From: Pseudonocardia sp. N23
Lineage (GTDB): Bacteria; Actinomycetota; Actinomycetes; Mycobacteriales; Pseudonocardiaceae
DNA length: 56,217 nucleotides
NCBI RefSeq assembly: GCF_002583555.1
Contig: NZ_BEGX01000019.1
Location: forward strand, 1-56,217
Direction of reading: 5' to 3'
Translations under genes and position numbers: made by a program
Notes under the pieces: model-generated
The model's input: the letters and a program-made list of their open reading frames with translations, nothing else
The model's database searches: none
What the model was told of the DNA's origin: nothing
Shown: positions 8,345-16,300 of the stretch, piece after piece
How positions within the stretch are numbered: position 1 is the first letter of the stretch
Layout of the letters: each line of letters begins with the position of its first letter

Positions 8345-9688
8345 TCAGCGGACACCCTCCCAGAGCAGCCGTTCCGCTCGGTTGGGGTCGGCGATGCCCT
8401 CGGCCTTCTCCGCGATCAGCCCGGTGGTGCGCCGGTCGAGGACGTAGGCGTCCCAGCCCGGGTCGCCGTGGGTGACGAACGCCGTCCACGCCCCGTGCGC
8501 CGCCTCCGTCACCGCGGGCGACGGGTCCGGGCCGATCCGTGTGCGCACGCTCTCGTCGTCGGCCGTCCCGAAGACGAACGGGATCTCGGCGCCGTGGCAC
8601 GCGCCCAGGCCGGCGTTGACGTCGGGACCGGGATGGTCGAAGCGGTAGACCCAGGTCGTCGCGGTGCCGGCGGCCACCCGGGCCTCCGCGTAGCGCAGCG
8701 CGGGGATGCCGAAGAACCAGTCGCTGACGACGGCCGCCAGCACGTCGCCCGGGCTCGCCCCGGGCCGCGCCTTCCGGTAGGCGGCCACCCCGCCCGGACC
8801 GAGGCCGTAGGCCCCGGCACCGCCGAGCAGGGTCGGCTCGTCGACCAGGCCGATCGTGCCCGCGGCGACGAGGAACAGCCGGGCCTCGTCGCGGTTCCAG
8901 CCGGTCAGCAGGTCGACGGGGGCGGACCGGCCGGCCCGGGCGGCCTCCAGCGGGTGCTCGGGCAGCACGGTGCCGTCGACGACCGGCGCGAAGGGCAGCA
9001 GGCTCATCGCGATGCTGCCCCATTTCTGCGGGTCGGGCGCCGTCTGCACCTCGACGACGAGGTCCGACGCCGCCTGCACCAGCTGCGGCAGCGGCACCCC
9101 GGCGATCGCCTCCCGGGTCGCGGGTACGCCGAGCGCCTCGGCGAGCAGCGTCCCGACCGTGCGGCCGAGCTCCGGGGTGAGAGTGTGCGCCCACGCGCCG
9201 GACTGCGTGATCGCCCTGCGGAACAGTCCCCGCGCCGAGGGCATGACCGTCAACGTCGTCACGCTCATGGCACCCGCGGACTCACCGGCCACCGTCACCC
9301 GGTCCGGGTCGCCGCCGAACGCGGAGACGTTGTCGCGCACCCACTCCAGCGCCGCGACCTGGTCCTGCAGACCGAGGTTCGCGACGCCGTCGTCGAGGAA
9401 CAGGAACCCCTCGGCCGCGAGCCGGTAGTTGACGGCGACGACCACGACGCCGTCGCGGGCGAACGCGGAGCCGTCGTACTCCGCGACCGAGTTGGACCCG
9501 TTCATGAACGAGCCGCCGTGGATCCAGACCAGCACCGGCAGCCCGCCGGCGCCCGGGTCGGGCGTCCACACGTTGACGTTGAGGCAGTCCTCGCCCTCGA
9601 TCACGACCTCGGGGAACAACGGCTGGTACTGCGGCGGGTAGTCGCCCTTCGGCAACCTTTGCCACAGATCAGAGAAATGTTGCATCAC
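8345..9688 (-). CDS. Type B carboxylesterase, short N-terminus
   Basis: 447 residues. It contains the family signature EDCLNVNVW, oxyanion loop WIHGGSF, nucleophile AGESAGAMS (Ser137), acid in NRDEAR and base in GACHGAEIPFVFG. It starts at GTG 9688, directly followed by ATG, with GGCGGGGG upstream. The usual first 60 or so residues (FRGIPYAAPPVG block) are missing, so the protein is N-terminally shortened yet keeps its catalytic triad. It lies 40 bases downstream of a TetR gene on the same strand and is probably co-transcribed. Whether the truncation abolishes folding cannot be judged here. Confidence 0.78.
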   Translation of the reverse strand: MMQHFSDLWQRLPKGDYPPQYQPLFPEVVIEGEDCLNVNVWTPDPGAGGLPVLVWIHGGSFMNGSNSVAEYDGSAFARDGVVVVAVNYRLAAEGFLFLDDGVANLGLQDQVAALEWVRDNVSAFGGDPDRVTVAGESAGAMSVTTLTVMPSARGLFRRAITQSGAWAHTLTPELGRTVGTLLAEALGVPATREAIAGVPLPQLVQAASDLVVEVQTAPDPQKWGSIAMSLLPFAPVVDGTVLPEHPLEAARAGRSAPVDLLTGWNRDEARLFLVAAGTIGLVDEPTLLGGAGAYGLGPGGVAAYRKARPGASPGDVLAAVVSDWFFGIPALRYAEARVAAGTATTWVYRFDHPGPDVNAGLGACHGAEIPFVFGTADDESVRTRIGPDPSPAVTEAAHGAWTAFVTHGDPGWDAYVLDRRTTGLIAEKAEGIADPNRAERLLWEGVR

Positions 9689-9717
9689 CGTGCCCCCGCC
9701 GGGCGCACCCTGTCAAC

Positions 9718-9738
9718 GGCCCGTTCCGTCAACGGGCC
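9718..9738. promoter_or_regulatory. Hairpin at TetR/esterase junction
   Basis: Inverted repeat GGCCCGTT, 5-base loop, AACGGGCC, overlapping the TetR stop codon region and the space before the esterase start. It could act as an attenuating hairpin or a partial terminator inside the operon. There is no T-run. Confidence 0.3.
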
Positions 9739-10301
9739 CGGGACGCCCCCCGCAGCAACGCCGTCACCGCGGCCTCCGCCTTGTCCGCGTCCGGCTCCTC
9801 GCCGCTGATCAGGTCCGTGTAGATGAACGACTCCGCGATCCGGGTCACCAGGTACGCCAGGTCCGCGGACGGCATCGTCGGCGCCCGGCCGCTGCGCTCG
9901 AGCTCCGTCTCGACCAGCTCCCGCACCGCGGCGACGACGTGACCCTGCACCGGACCGGCCTGCGTCGTGATCAGCCGCAGCGCCCGCTCGGTCTCCCGGC
10001 GCAGGAACGCCCGGTAGTACGGCGCCTCGATCACGGCCCGGGAGAACTCGCCCATGATCCTCCCGACGCGTTCGGGGCCGCTCCCACCGGTCCGCTCGGC
10101 CACCGCGCGCAGCGTCGGATCGGCCAGCGAGACCAGCACGGTGCCGATCAGCTGGTCGCGGTTGCCGACCCAGCGGAACACCGTCGTACGGTCCACACCG
10201 AGCTCCGCGGACAGCCGGTTGAGGTCGACGCGCTCGCCCGCCACGAACGCCCGCCGCGCCAGCCGCACCGCTGCCGTGACCCCCTCGGCCGTCCCCGTCA
10301 T
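9729..10301 (-). CDS. TetR-family regulator (QsdR type)
   Basis: 190 residues. An N-terminal helix-turn-helix (VDLNRLSAELGVDRTTVFRWVGNRDQLIG, residues about 25-52) is followed by an all-helical ligand domain. The C-terminal part (LAYLVTRIAESFIYTDLISGEEPD) is typical of the QsdR subgroup, whose founding member controls a lactonase gene. It is upstream of, and probably co-transcribed with, the esterase at 8345-9688, the obvious candidate target. No clear palindromic operator is seen directly upstream; that region holds a gene remnant. Confidence 0.82.
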   Translation of the reverse strand: MTGTAEGVTAAVRLARRAFVAGERVDLNRLSAELGVDRTTVFRWVGNRDQLIGTVLVSLADPTLRAVAERTGGSGPERVGRIMGEFSRAVIEAPYYRAFLRRETERALRLITTQAGPVQGHVVAAVRELVETELERSGRAPTMPSADLAYLVTRIAESFIYTDLISGEEPDADKAEAAVTALLRGASRAR

Positions 10302-10382
10302 GCCGACATCGTGCCCGCTCGCCGGGTGTCGTCCGCACGTGCCCGCCGCCGGTCCACTTCCTCGGACGGCGCGGAGCCGACG

Positions 10383-10511
10383 GGCCCGCGCGACGGCCCG
10401 TCTCGCCGGTGGCCGCGTCCCGGATCGCGTCCTCGATGCCCATGCGCCGGGCCACCTCTCGGCCGACGCCGCGGACGTCGATGTTCTGGCCCCGCTCGCA
10501 CGCGAGTGCTA
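10383..10511 (-). pseudogene. FAD-dependent monooxygenase fragment
   Basis: On the minus strand the frame reads GQNIDVRGVGREVARRMG and EDAIRDAATGETGRR. This is the block just after the first FAD-binding strand of PHBH/TetX-type hydroxylases (compare GQAVDARGVSKEIIKRMG in the intact monooxygenase at 20871-22082). Only about 43 residues remain, with a probable frameshift after GETGRR. There is no start and no remaining enzyme, so this is a gene relic between vanJ and the TetR gene. Confidence 0.55.
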
Positions 10512-10536
10512 CCTGCGGACGCTCTGACGGGGGCGG

Positions 10537-11496
10537 TCACCAGCCGACCCTCGCAGCCACCGGGCGATGGTCGGAACCGGTGGGCGGCAACACCCACGCG
10601 CTACTCGGTGTGAGGCCGCGGACCAGGATCTGGTCGGACCGGACGACGGGGAACGACGCCGGCCAGGTGAACCCGAAACCGGCGCCGGCGGCGGCCTGCA
10701 CCGGCTGCAGCCGCGCGGTGAGGCTGTCGAACGCGCGGTCGTCCATGGTGCCGTTGAGATCGCCGAGCAGGACGACCCGCTCGGCGGGCTCGGCGGCCAG
10801 CACCGCGTCGAGCCCCTGGACACCCGCGTCACGGCTCTCGGTCCAGAAGCCGTTGCGCGGGAACAGCCGCACCGAGCCCAGGTGCGCGACGTACACCGCC
10901 AGCGGGCCGCGATCCGTGTCCACCGTGGTGCGCAGCGCGCGGGTCGAGTGGTCGAGCGCGACGTCGACGGGCCGCGCGTCCGACAGCGGCAGCCTGCTCC
11001 AGAGCCCGACCGTGCCGATCACCACGTGGTGCGGGTAGGCGTCAGCGAGGATCCTCTCGTAGGTGCCGCGGGCCTGCGGGGTCAGCTCCTGCAGCGCCAG
11101 CACGTCGGCACCCGAGGCGGCCAGGTCGCGCGCGGTGCCCGCCGGGTCGGTGTCGGCGGCGCCGACGTTGTGGCTCGCCACCGTGAGGTCGCCGCCCGGC
11201 CGGGACTTGTCCACGAGCAGCCCGCCGAACAGGCTCGCCCACGCGACGACCGGCACCAGCACCGCGACCGCCGCCGTGGCGGAGCGCCGCAGCAGCGCAC
11301 CGGCCAGCAGCAGCGGGACGCCCAGCCCGAGCCAGGGAAGGAACGTCTCCACCAGGCTGCCGACGTTCCCGATCGCGTTCGGGACCGCGCTGTGCGCGGC
11401 CATGACCAGCCCCAGCAGCAGCGCCGCGGCGGCGAGCAGCCTTCCCCGCCGCCAGGTCCCCGCGGCCTGCGGCCGCACACGGTCCTCGACGGTCAC
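10537..11496 (-). CDS. vanJ: VanJ-like membrane-anchored endonuclease/exonuclease/phosphatase-family protein
   Basis: 319 residues. The first 110 contain three hydrophobic segments, followed by an EEP-fold hydrolase domain presumably facing outward. Its motifs are VASHNVG, LALQELTPQA, VVLLGDLNGTMDD and the terminal TGSDHRPVAA. Streptomyces VanJ, the named relative, gives teicoplanin resistance and is thought to act on lipid-linked wall precursors. The GTG start at 11496 overlaps the vanY stop by four bases. The neighbouring VanRS pair strongly supports a role in glycopeptide response. The exact substrate is inference. Confidence 0.78.
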   Translation of the reverse strand: MTVEDRVRPQAAGTWRRGRLLAAAALLLGLVMAAHSAVPNAIGNVGSLVETFLPWLGLGVPLLLAGALLRRSATAAVAVLVPVVAWASLFGGLLVDKSRPGGDLTVASHNVGAADTDPAGTARDLAASGADVLALQELTPQARGTYERILADAYPHHVVIGTVGLWSRLPLSDARPVDVALDHSTRALRTTVDTDRGPLAVYVAHLGSVRLFPRNGFWTESRDAGVQGLDAVLAAEPAERVVLLGDLNGTMDDRAFDSLTARLQPVQAAAGAGFGFTWPASFPVVRSDQILVRGLTPSSAWVLPPTGSDHRPVAARVGW

Positions 11497-12110
11497 TGCG
11501 CCATCCTCGGGTCCTGGGTGGGGTCGGCGTACATCCGGGGGCAGCCACGGTCGGCGGCGTCGGCGTGCAGCTCGTAGTGCCACGGCTCGTTGCGGTATAC
11601 GCGGCACAGCCCGTACGTGGCGCCGTTCTCGGCCAACCATGCCGTCGCCTCGGCACCCCCGAGGTCGACGGCGTCGCCCGACACGTGCGGGGACGTCGCC
11701 ACCGTCGCGACCCAGCGGGCCGCCTCGGCCTGCGACCCGTGCTGCGCGACGGCCTCGCGCAGCAGCTGCTCCTGGTAGGCCGGGGACCGCCAGCCGCTGT
11801 TGACGGCGAACCCGATGCCGTCGCCCGCGGCGTCCCGCGCGGCCCGGCGCAGCGCCCCGAGCAGGTCCGGGTCGAGGTTCGACACGGCCGGGACGTCGTC
11901 GAACACGGTGACGCCGTCGGGAACGACGCCGTCGGCCGGGCCGGGGAGCGCGCCACGCCACCCGCCGGACTGCTCGGTGGGCCGCTCGACGCGGGGTGGG
12001 GACGCAGGGGGCGAGGTCGGCGACAGGAGGAGGAAGGCCGCCGCGACGGCCAGCAGGCCGCCGATGAGCAGGGCGCCCGTGGTCCGGGCCGCTGTCGGGG
12101 ATCGGGTCAC
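11493..12110 (-). CDS. vanY: VanY-type D-alanyl-D-alanine carboxypeptidase (M15B)
   Basis: 205 residues from GTG 12110, with GGTGGA nine bases upstream. One N-terminal membrane segment (TTGALLIGGLLAVAAAFLLL) anchors an extracytoplasmic zinc peptidase. The zinc/catalytic motifs are SPHVSGDAVDLG (HxxxxxxD) and NEPWHYELH (ExxH). It trims the terminal D-Ala of wall precursors and so lowers glycopeptide binding. It heads a vanY-vanJ operon that diverges from vanR-vanS. VanX and other M15 enzymes differ in lacking the membrane anchor, so VanY is preferred. Confidence 0.82.
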   Translation of the reverse strand: MTRSPTAARTTGALLIGGLLAVAAAFLLLSPTSPPASPPRVERPTEQSGGWRGALPGPADGVVPDGVTVFDDVPAVSNLDPDLLGALRRAARDAAGDGIGFAVNSGWRSPAYQEQLLREAVAQHGSQAEAARWVATVATSPHVSGDAVDLGGAEATAWLAENGATYGLCRVYRNEPWHYELHADAADRGCPRMYADPTQDPRMAQ

Positions 12111-12198
12111 GCTCCGCAGTCCACCGGCCCGGGCGTTGCAGGCCCGTATGCGCAGTTCGATACGTCGCCGATATCCCGCCGTCGGTAGCGTCGGACGG

Positions 12199-12870
12199 GT
12201 GCGTGTGCTGATCGTCGAGGACGAACCGCTGCTGGCGGAGGCCATCCGCGACGGCCTGCGGCTGGAGGCGATCGCCGCCGACATCGCCGGTGACGGCCAC
12301 ACGGCCCTGGCGCAGCTGAGCGTCACGACCTACGACATCGCCGTCCTCGACCGCGACATCCCCGGCCCGTCCGGCGACGATATCGCCGAGCACATCGTCG
12401 CCTCCGGCAGCGGGATGCCGATTCTGATGCTCACCGCGGCCGACCGGCTCGACGACAAGGCCTCCGGCTTCGAGCTCGGCGCCGACGACTACCTCACGAA
12501 GCCGTTCGCGCTGCGCGAGCTGGTCCTGCGGCTGCGGGCGCTCGACCGCCGCCGCTCCCACAGCCGCCCGCCGGTGCGGGAGATCGCCGGACTGCGGCTG
12601 GACCCGTTCCGGCGCGAGGTCTACCGCGACGACCGCTACGTCGCCCTCACCCGCAAGCAGTTCGCCGTGCTGGAGGTGCTGGTCGCCGCCGACGGCGGGA
12701 TCGTCAGCGCCGAGCAGCTGCTGGAACGGGCCTGGGACGAGAACGCCGACCCCTTCACCAACGCCGTCCGCATCACCGTCTCGGCGCTGCGCAAGCGGCT
12801 CGGCGAACCGTGGGTCATCGCCACCGTGCCCGGGGTCGGCTACCGCATCGACCCGGGAGGCGAGCCGTGA
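12199..12870 (+). CDS. vanR: VanR-type response regulator
   Basis: 223 residues. The receiver domain has phospho-acceptor Asp51 (VLDRDIPG), acidic pair ED at 7-8, and Lys in LTKPF. It is followed by an OmpR-type winged helix ending ITVSALRKRLGE...TVPGVGYRID. The run IPGPSGDDIAEHIVASGSGM and the FRREVYRDDRYVALTRKQFAV region match the Streptomyces VanR flavour closely in my memory of that family. GTG 12199 is the only start compatible with an intact receiver domain. It is translationally coupled to vanS (4-base overlap). The shared intergenic region with vanY (12111-12198) should hold both promoters. Confidence 0.85.
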   Translation: MRVLIVEDEPLLAEAIRDGLRLEAIAADIAGDGHTALAQLSVTTYDIAVLDRDIPGPSGDDIAEHIVASGSGMPILMLTAADRLDDKASGFELGADDYLTKPFALRELVLRLRALDRRRSHSRPPVREIAGLRLDPFRREVYRDDRYVALTRKQFAVLEVLVAADGGIVSAEQLLERAWDENADPFTNAVRITVSALRKRLGEPWVIATVPGVGYRIDPGGEP

Positions 12871-14006
12871 CCAGGACCCCTGGGACCAGCGTCCGGCTCA
12901 GGCTCACCCTCAGCTACGCCGGGTTCCTGATGCTCGCCGGCGTCCTGCTGCTCACGGCGGTGTGGGCCTTCCTGCTGCGCGACGTGCGGCTGCGCAACCT
13001 CGTCCCCGATCTCACCGATCTCCCGCGCGTCTTCCAGCCCGGGAACTTCGGGCCGAAGATCTTCGGCGTCGCCGCGTTCGCGGTACTGGCGTTCCTGCTC
13101 GTGTTCGGCCTCGTCGGCGGGTGGCTGCTCGCCGGCCACATGCTCGCCCCGCTGACCCGTATCACCGACGCCACCCGGTCCGTCGCGGCCGGGTCGCTCT
13201 CGCACCGCATCCGGCTGCCGGGACGCAACGACGAGTTCCGCGAGCTCGCCGACGCCTTCGACGCGATGGTCGCGCAGCTCGAGGCGCACGTCGCCGAGCA
13301 GCGACGGTTCGCCGCCAACGCCTCCCACGAGCTGCGCACTCCGCTGGCGACCACGCAGGCACTGCTCGACGTCGCCCGCGCCGATCCGGGACACGACTCC
13401 GGCGAGCTCATCGACCGCCTCCACACCGTCAACGCCCGGGCGATCGCGCTGACGGAGGCGCTGCTGCTCCTCGGCCGCGCCGACCGGCGGACCTTCGCCC
13501 GGGAACGCGTCGACCTGTCGTTGCTGGTCGAGGAGGCGACCGAGAGCCTCCTGCCGCTCGCCGAGGGCCGCGGCGCCACGATCACGACGGCCTGCGGCCC
13601 CGCTCCCGTCACCGGTTCGCAGGCGCTCCTGCTGCAGCTGACCACGAACCTCGTGCACAACGCGATCGTCCACAACCTCGCCGGCGACGCGGTCCCCCGC
13701 AACGGGCCCGGCACCGTCCGCGTCGGGACCGAGGTCCGGTCCGGAACGGTGCTGCTCACCGTCGAGAACAGCGGTGAACGGCTCGCCCCCGAGCTGGTGC
13801 CCACCCTCGTCGAGCCGTTCCGGCGCGGCACCGACCGCGTCCGCGGCCACGACGCGGGAGTCGGCCTCGGCCTGGCCATCGTCCGCAGCATCACCCACGC
13901 CCACGACGGTGTCCTCACCCTGGCCCCACGCACCGGTGGAGGGCTCCGCGTGACCGTGGAACTGCCCGCCGACCGGGCCGCCCCCGCGACGCCCGAGGGT
14001 CGGTAG
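12867..14006 (+). CDS. vanS: VanS-type sensor histidine kinase
   Basis: 379 residues. Two membrane segments (about 15-38 and 66-90) flank a short extracytoplasmic loop of under 30 residues, as in actinomycete VanS that binds the antibiotic directly. A HAMP region (LAPLTRITDATRSVAAGSLS) precedes the dimerisation domain with His154 in NASHELRTPL. The ATPase boxes are NLVHNAIVHN (N), VENSGERL (G1) and AGVGLGLAIVRS (G2). The loop differs from Streptomyces VanS, so ligand range may differ. GTG 12867 overlaps the vanR stop. Confidence 0.85.
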   Translation: MTRTPGTSVRLRLTLSYAGFLMLAGVLLLTAVWAFLLRDVRLRNLVPDLTDLPRVFQPGNFGPKIFGVAAFAVLAFLLVFGLVGGWLLAGHMLAPLTRITDATRSVAAGSLSHRIRLPGRNDEFRELADAFDAMVAQLEAHVAEQRRFAANASHELRTPLATTQALLDVARADPGHDSGELIDRLHTVNARAIALTEALLLLGRADRRTFARERVDLSLLVEEATESLLPLAEGRGATITTACGPAPVTGSQALLLQLTTNLVHNAIVHNLAGDAVPRNGPGTVRVGTEVRSGTVLLTVENSGERLAPELVPTLVEPFRRGTDRVRGHDAGVGLGLAIVRSITHAHDGVLTLAPRTGGGLRVTVELPADRAAPATPEGR

Positions 14007-14029
14007 CGACGCCGGCACCCGGTCAGCCT

Positions 14030-14535
14030 GCGTCCCGCTCGATCCGCCCGGCAGTGCACCCAAACCGAGGCGGACCGAACGGTCGGCGGCCCGGCGGTCC
14101 GGGTCCACGAGCATGCCGACGCCCGCTCCGGCCAGGTGGCCCACACCGTCGAGATCGAGGTGGAGCCGGTCACCTCGCCGCTGACCGCCAGCCGCAGCAG
14201 ACCCTCCTCCCGCACGACCTTCAGCTGCGGGACGGCCGGGGGCGGCGTCGGGACGCGCCGGCGCGGGGGCCGTCGCCATCTCCTCCGGGAGCACCACGAA
14301 CTCGATGACGGTCCCCGTCGGCACCCGACCGGACGTCGACCTCGTGGCCGAGCGTGCGGATGAGGTCGAGGCCGCGGCCCGGTACCCCTTCTCCGCGGGA
14401 CGGGCCGCCAGGTCCCGTGGTCGGTCACGACGACGTGCACCGCGCCGCCGGACCGCAGCGTCACCCGCACGTCGTAGGTCCCGTCGACGTCAGGCGGATA
14501 CGCGTGGTCGACGGCGTTCGCCGCGGCCTCACCTC
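14030..14535 (-). pseudogene. Anti-sigma HATPase + STAS gene remnant
   Basis: Minus-strand fragments in different frames read GEAAANAVDHAY (N-box), VHVVVTDHGTWRP, GRGLDLIRTLGHEVDVR, GTVIEFVVLPEE (end of an RsbW-type ATPase). Further on come EEGLLRLAVSGEV and RGDRLHLDLDGVGHLAGAGV (STAS domain). Together these form the C-terminal half of an RsbU/SpoIIE-type regulator with fused ATPase and STAS domains. At least two frameshifts break it and the phosphatase part is gone. No open frame covers it. It lies convergent to vanS. Confidence 0.6.
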
Positions 14536-14623
14536 TCGCGCTGAGCCGGGATCCAGGACTCGCGCGGAGGGTGCGGTGCCGTACGTGCGGTGCCGGCGGG
14601 ATCGCGGAGCTGCCGGCGCACGA

Positions 14624-15043
14624 TCAGAGGGGTGGTGTGCCCTCCGGTCCGGCGACGAGGTGGCGCAGCATCGGCTCGAGCCGGGAGAGCTCGGCCAGGT
14701 GCAGCTCGCTGAGCCGTGCGATGCGTTGTTCGCCCGCAGCCGTGAGGCGCAGGCGCACCGTACGGCCGTCGTCGTCGTCGCGGACCCGGTGCAGGACGCC
14801 CGCGGCCTCCGCCCGGTCGGCGAGGCCGACGACGCTGTGGTGACGGACGTTCAGGTAGTCCGCGGCCTCGCTCATGGTCGGCCCGCGCGGGTCGTCGTGG
14901 CCCTTCACCGCGAGCAGCAGCTGGTGCTGGGCGTGGGTCAGCCCCACCTTGCCGGCCTGTTCCTGGCTCCAGCTGTCGAACCGTCGCAGCGCGGTGCGGA
15001 AGCGCAGGAGATTCGCGTAGTCGGTGTGCGTCAGGCGGGACAC
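14624..15043 (-). CDS. MarR-family transcriptional regulator
   Basis: 139 residues. The winged helix spans about 35-100 (LTHAQHQLLLAVKGHDDPRGPTMSEAADYLNVRHHSVVGLADRAEAAGVL), with the wing RVRDDDDGRTVRLRLT. The GTG at 15043 follows the N-terminal helix well. It diverges from a small membrane-protein gene across a perfect 21-bp palindrome at 15088-15108, the likely binding site for autoregulation. The ligand is unknown. Confidence 0.85.
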   Translation of the reverse strand: MSRLTHTDYANLLRFRTALRRFDSWSQEQAGKVGLTHAQHQLLLAVKGHDDPRGPTMSEAADYLNVRHHSVVGLADRAEAAGVLHRVRDDDDGRTVRLRLTAAGEQRIARLSELHLAELSRLEPMLRHLVAGPEGTPPL

Positions 15044-15066
15044 GGTCCGACTGTGCCATGTCGCTG

Positions 15067-15096
15067 TTGCATCGTGGCACGGTGCAGAAGTATCGT
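15067..15096 (+). promoter_or_regulatory. Promoter of small membrane protein
   Basis: TTGCAT (15067-15072) and TATCGT (15091-15096) with an 18-base spacer. The -10 lies inside the MarR-type palindrome, so binding would block it. The start codon is at 15121. Confidence 0.5.
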
Positions 15097-15108
15097 AGTA
15101 CGATACTT
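15088..15108. promoter_or_regulatory. MarR operator (perfect palindrome)
   Basis: Arms AAGTATCGTA and TACGATACTT around a single G, perfect over 10 bp each side. It is centred between the divergent MarR gene and the small membrane-protein gene, a classic MarR arrangement. Confidence 0.75.
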
Positions 15109-15120
15109 AGAGGAGGAGAC

Positions 15121-15306
15121 ATGTGGGAGGACATCGCGATCGCATTCGCGTGCCTGGGGTTCACGATCGTGGTCGCCGTCGTCGCAGCCGAGCTGTGGGC
15201 CATCGGCCGGGCCTACCCGACGTACGGTGCCGCCGCACGTCGCCGCACAGCCCGCGCGGCGCACGAGCATCCGACGATCGGCATCGCCGGCCACACACGA
15301 CGATGA
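15121..15306 (+). CDS. Small single-pass membrane protein
   Basis: 61 residues from ATG 15121, which is preceded by GGAGGAG at a good distance. One membrane helix (IAIAFACLGFTIVVAVVAAELWAI, residues 5-28) is followed by a basic tail. I recognise no family. It is the only gene facing away from the MarR gene across its operator and so is the likely regulated target. Small proteins of this kind often modulate a transporter, but nothing here shows that. Confidence 0.6.
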   Translation: MWEDIAIAFACLGFTIVVAVVAAELWAIGRAYPTYGAAARRRTARAAHEHPTIGIAGHTRR

Positions 15307-15978
15307 GCCGGGCGTCCGTACGCGAGCTCGCCACCGCACCGCTCATCGGCTACAGGATCGCGATCCCGATGATCTCCACCTGCGGGTGGACCGGGCACCG
15401 CTGCGCGCCTTCGTCGTCACCGAGCCGGCGGCTCCGCACGTCGGTGCTGTGACGCCGTGGACGACGCCGAGCTCGCCGTGCTGAACGCCCGCACCGATGA
15501 GTTGGACACCCGGGTCGAGCACCTGCTGCGTCGAGACTGAGAGCCGCCCGGCCTGTCGAGCCGCCGGACCGGTCGACCGGCGAGGTGGGGTTCTCCCCCG
15601 CGGACCGGGGGGAAACCCGCTGTCGCCAACGGCCCTAATCGGGCAAAGTTCGTCTCATCGGACGAACAAGCCGAACGTCGCGACAGGATCGGAACCGGGG
15701 CCCGTGGGGGGCCGACGGAACCGGTCTCGCGCACCGGTGGCGCAGGGCCCGTGGGGGGCCTCGCGTCACCGCCCGGCCGCCCGACCAGTGCGCGCCGGAC
15801 GGCCAGGGCTTCGCCCTCCGGCGCGCACTCTGCTGTTCGGAGACCGCGGCCACCTGCCGAGCTCGACCTCAGCTGCCCGACCGGCCCCGGAACCGGGCCC
15901 ACGTCGAACTCGGCGTGCGTCGAGGTGACCGGCTGCGCCGTTCCTGCCGACGGGACCGTCGTCGCGCATGATGGGCCT
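15307..15978. other. Non-coding or decayed stretch with hairpins and short repeats
   Basis: At 15390-15540 plus-strand pieces such as DAELAVLNARTDELDTRVEHLLRRD (ending at 15540) look protein-like but sit in shifted frames: a small decayed gene of unknown type. Beyond it are a strong hairpin (15588-15618; arms GGGTTcTCCCCC and GGGGGGAAACCC), an inverted repeat GTTCGTC-6-GACGAAC (15648-15667), and two copies of GGGCCCGTGGGGGGCC (15698-15713 and 15745-15760). No intact gene is supported. Confidence 0.4.
15588..15618 (+). terminator. GC-rich hairpin, possible terminator
   Basis: The arms pair as GGGTT/AACCC and CCCCC/GGGGG with a 7-base loop and one internal mismatch. There is no U-run, so it is terminator-like rather than a canonical terminator. 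It could also belong to a larger RNA structure. Confidence 0.3.
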
Positions 15979-16298
15979 GTGCCTCCCGATCGGACACCGG
16001 ACGGCCGGTGGCTCGTCGTCGACGGGCGTCGTTGGCGAGCCACCGACCCGGCGCTCCCCGACGACGCCCGCGCGCGGCCGCAGAGCCACCTGGGCGCCGC
16101 CCGGTCGGCGGTGCGGTCCGCGAAACGGGCCGGGGACGCCGACGTGCTCGACGCCGCCCGCCGCCGGGTCGGCGAAGCCGAACACGGCCTGGGCGAACGC
16201 GGAACACCGCGGTGGGAGCAGGACGACCGGGCCCGCCGACGACGGTGGACCGACGCACCGACGAGCCGGACACCGACGAACCGCACGGAAGGACCTGA
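15979..16298 (+). CDS. Conserved small hypothetical protein, 3-prime end uncertain
   Basis: From GTG 15979 the frame reads VPPDRTPDGRWLVVDGRRWR, ATDPALPDDAR, SHLGAARSAVRSAKRAG, LGERGTPRWEQ. I associate this pattern with a widespread actinobacterial hypothetical of about 100 residues. The frame does not stop at the expected place and stays open for over 1 kb, whereas the frame one base earlier ends at 16298 with an acidic tail, two bases before the next gene. A frameshift near 16240-16270, or a sequence error, is therefore likely. Function unknown. Confidence 0.4.
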
Positions 16299-16300
16299 CG

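Noticed and set aside
15698..15760. Two 16-bp direct repeats as a possible CRISPR seed
   Set aside because: Only two copies, GC-only text, no further units and no cas genes nearby.
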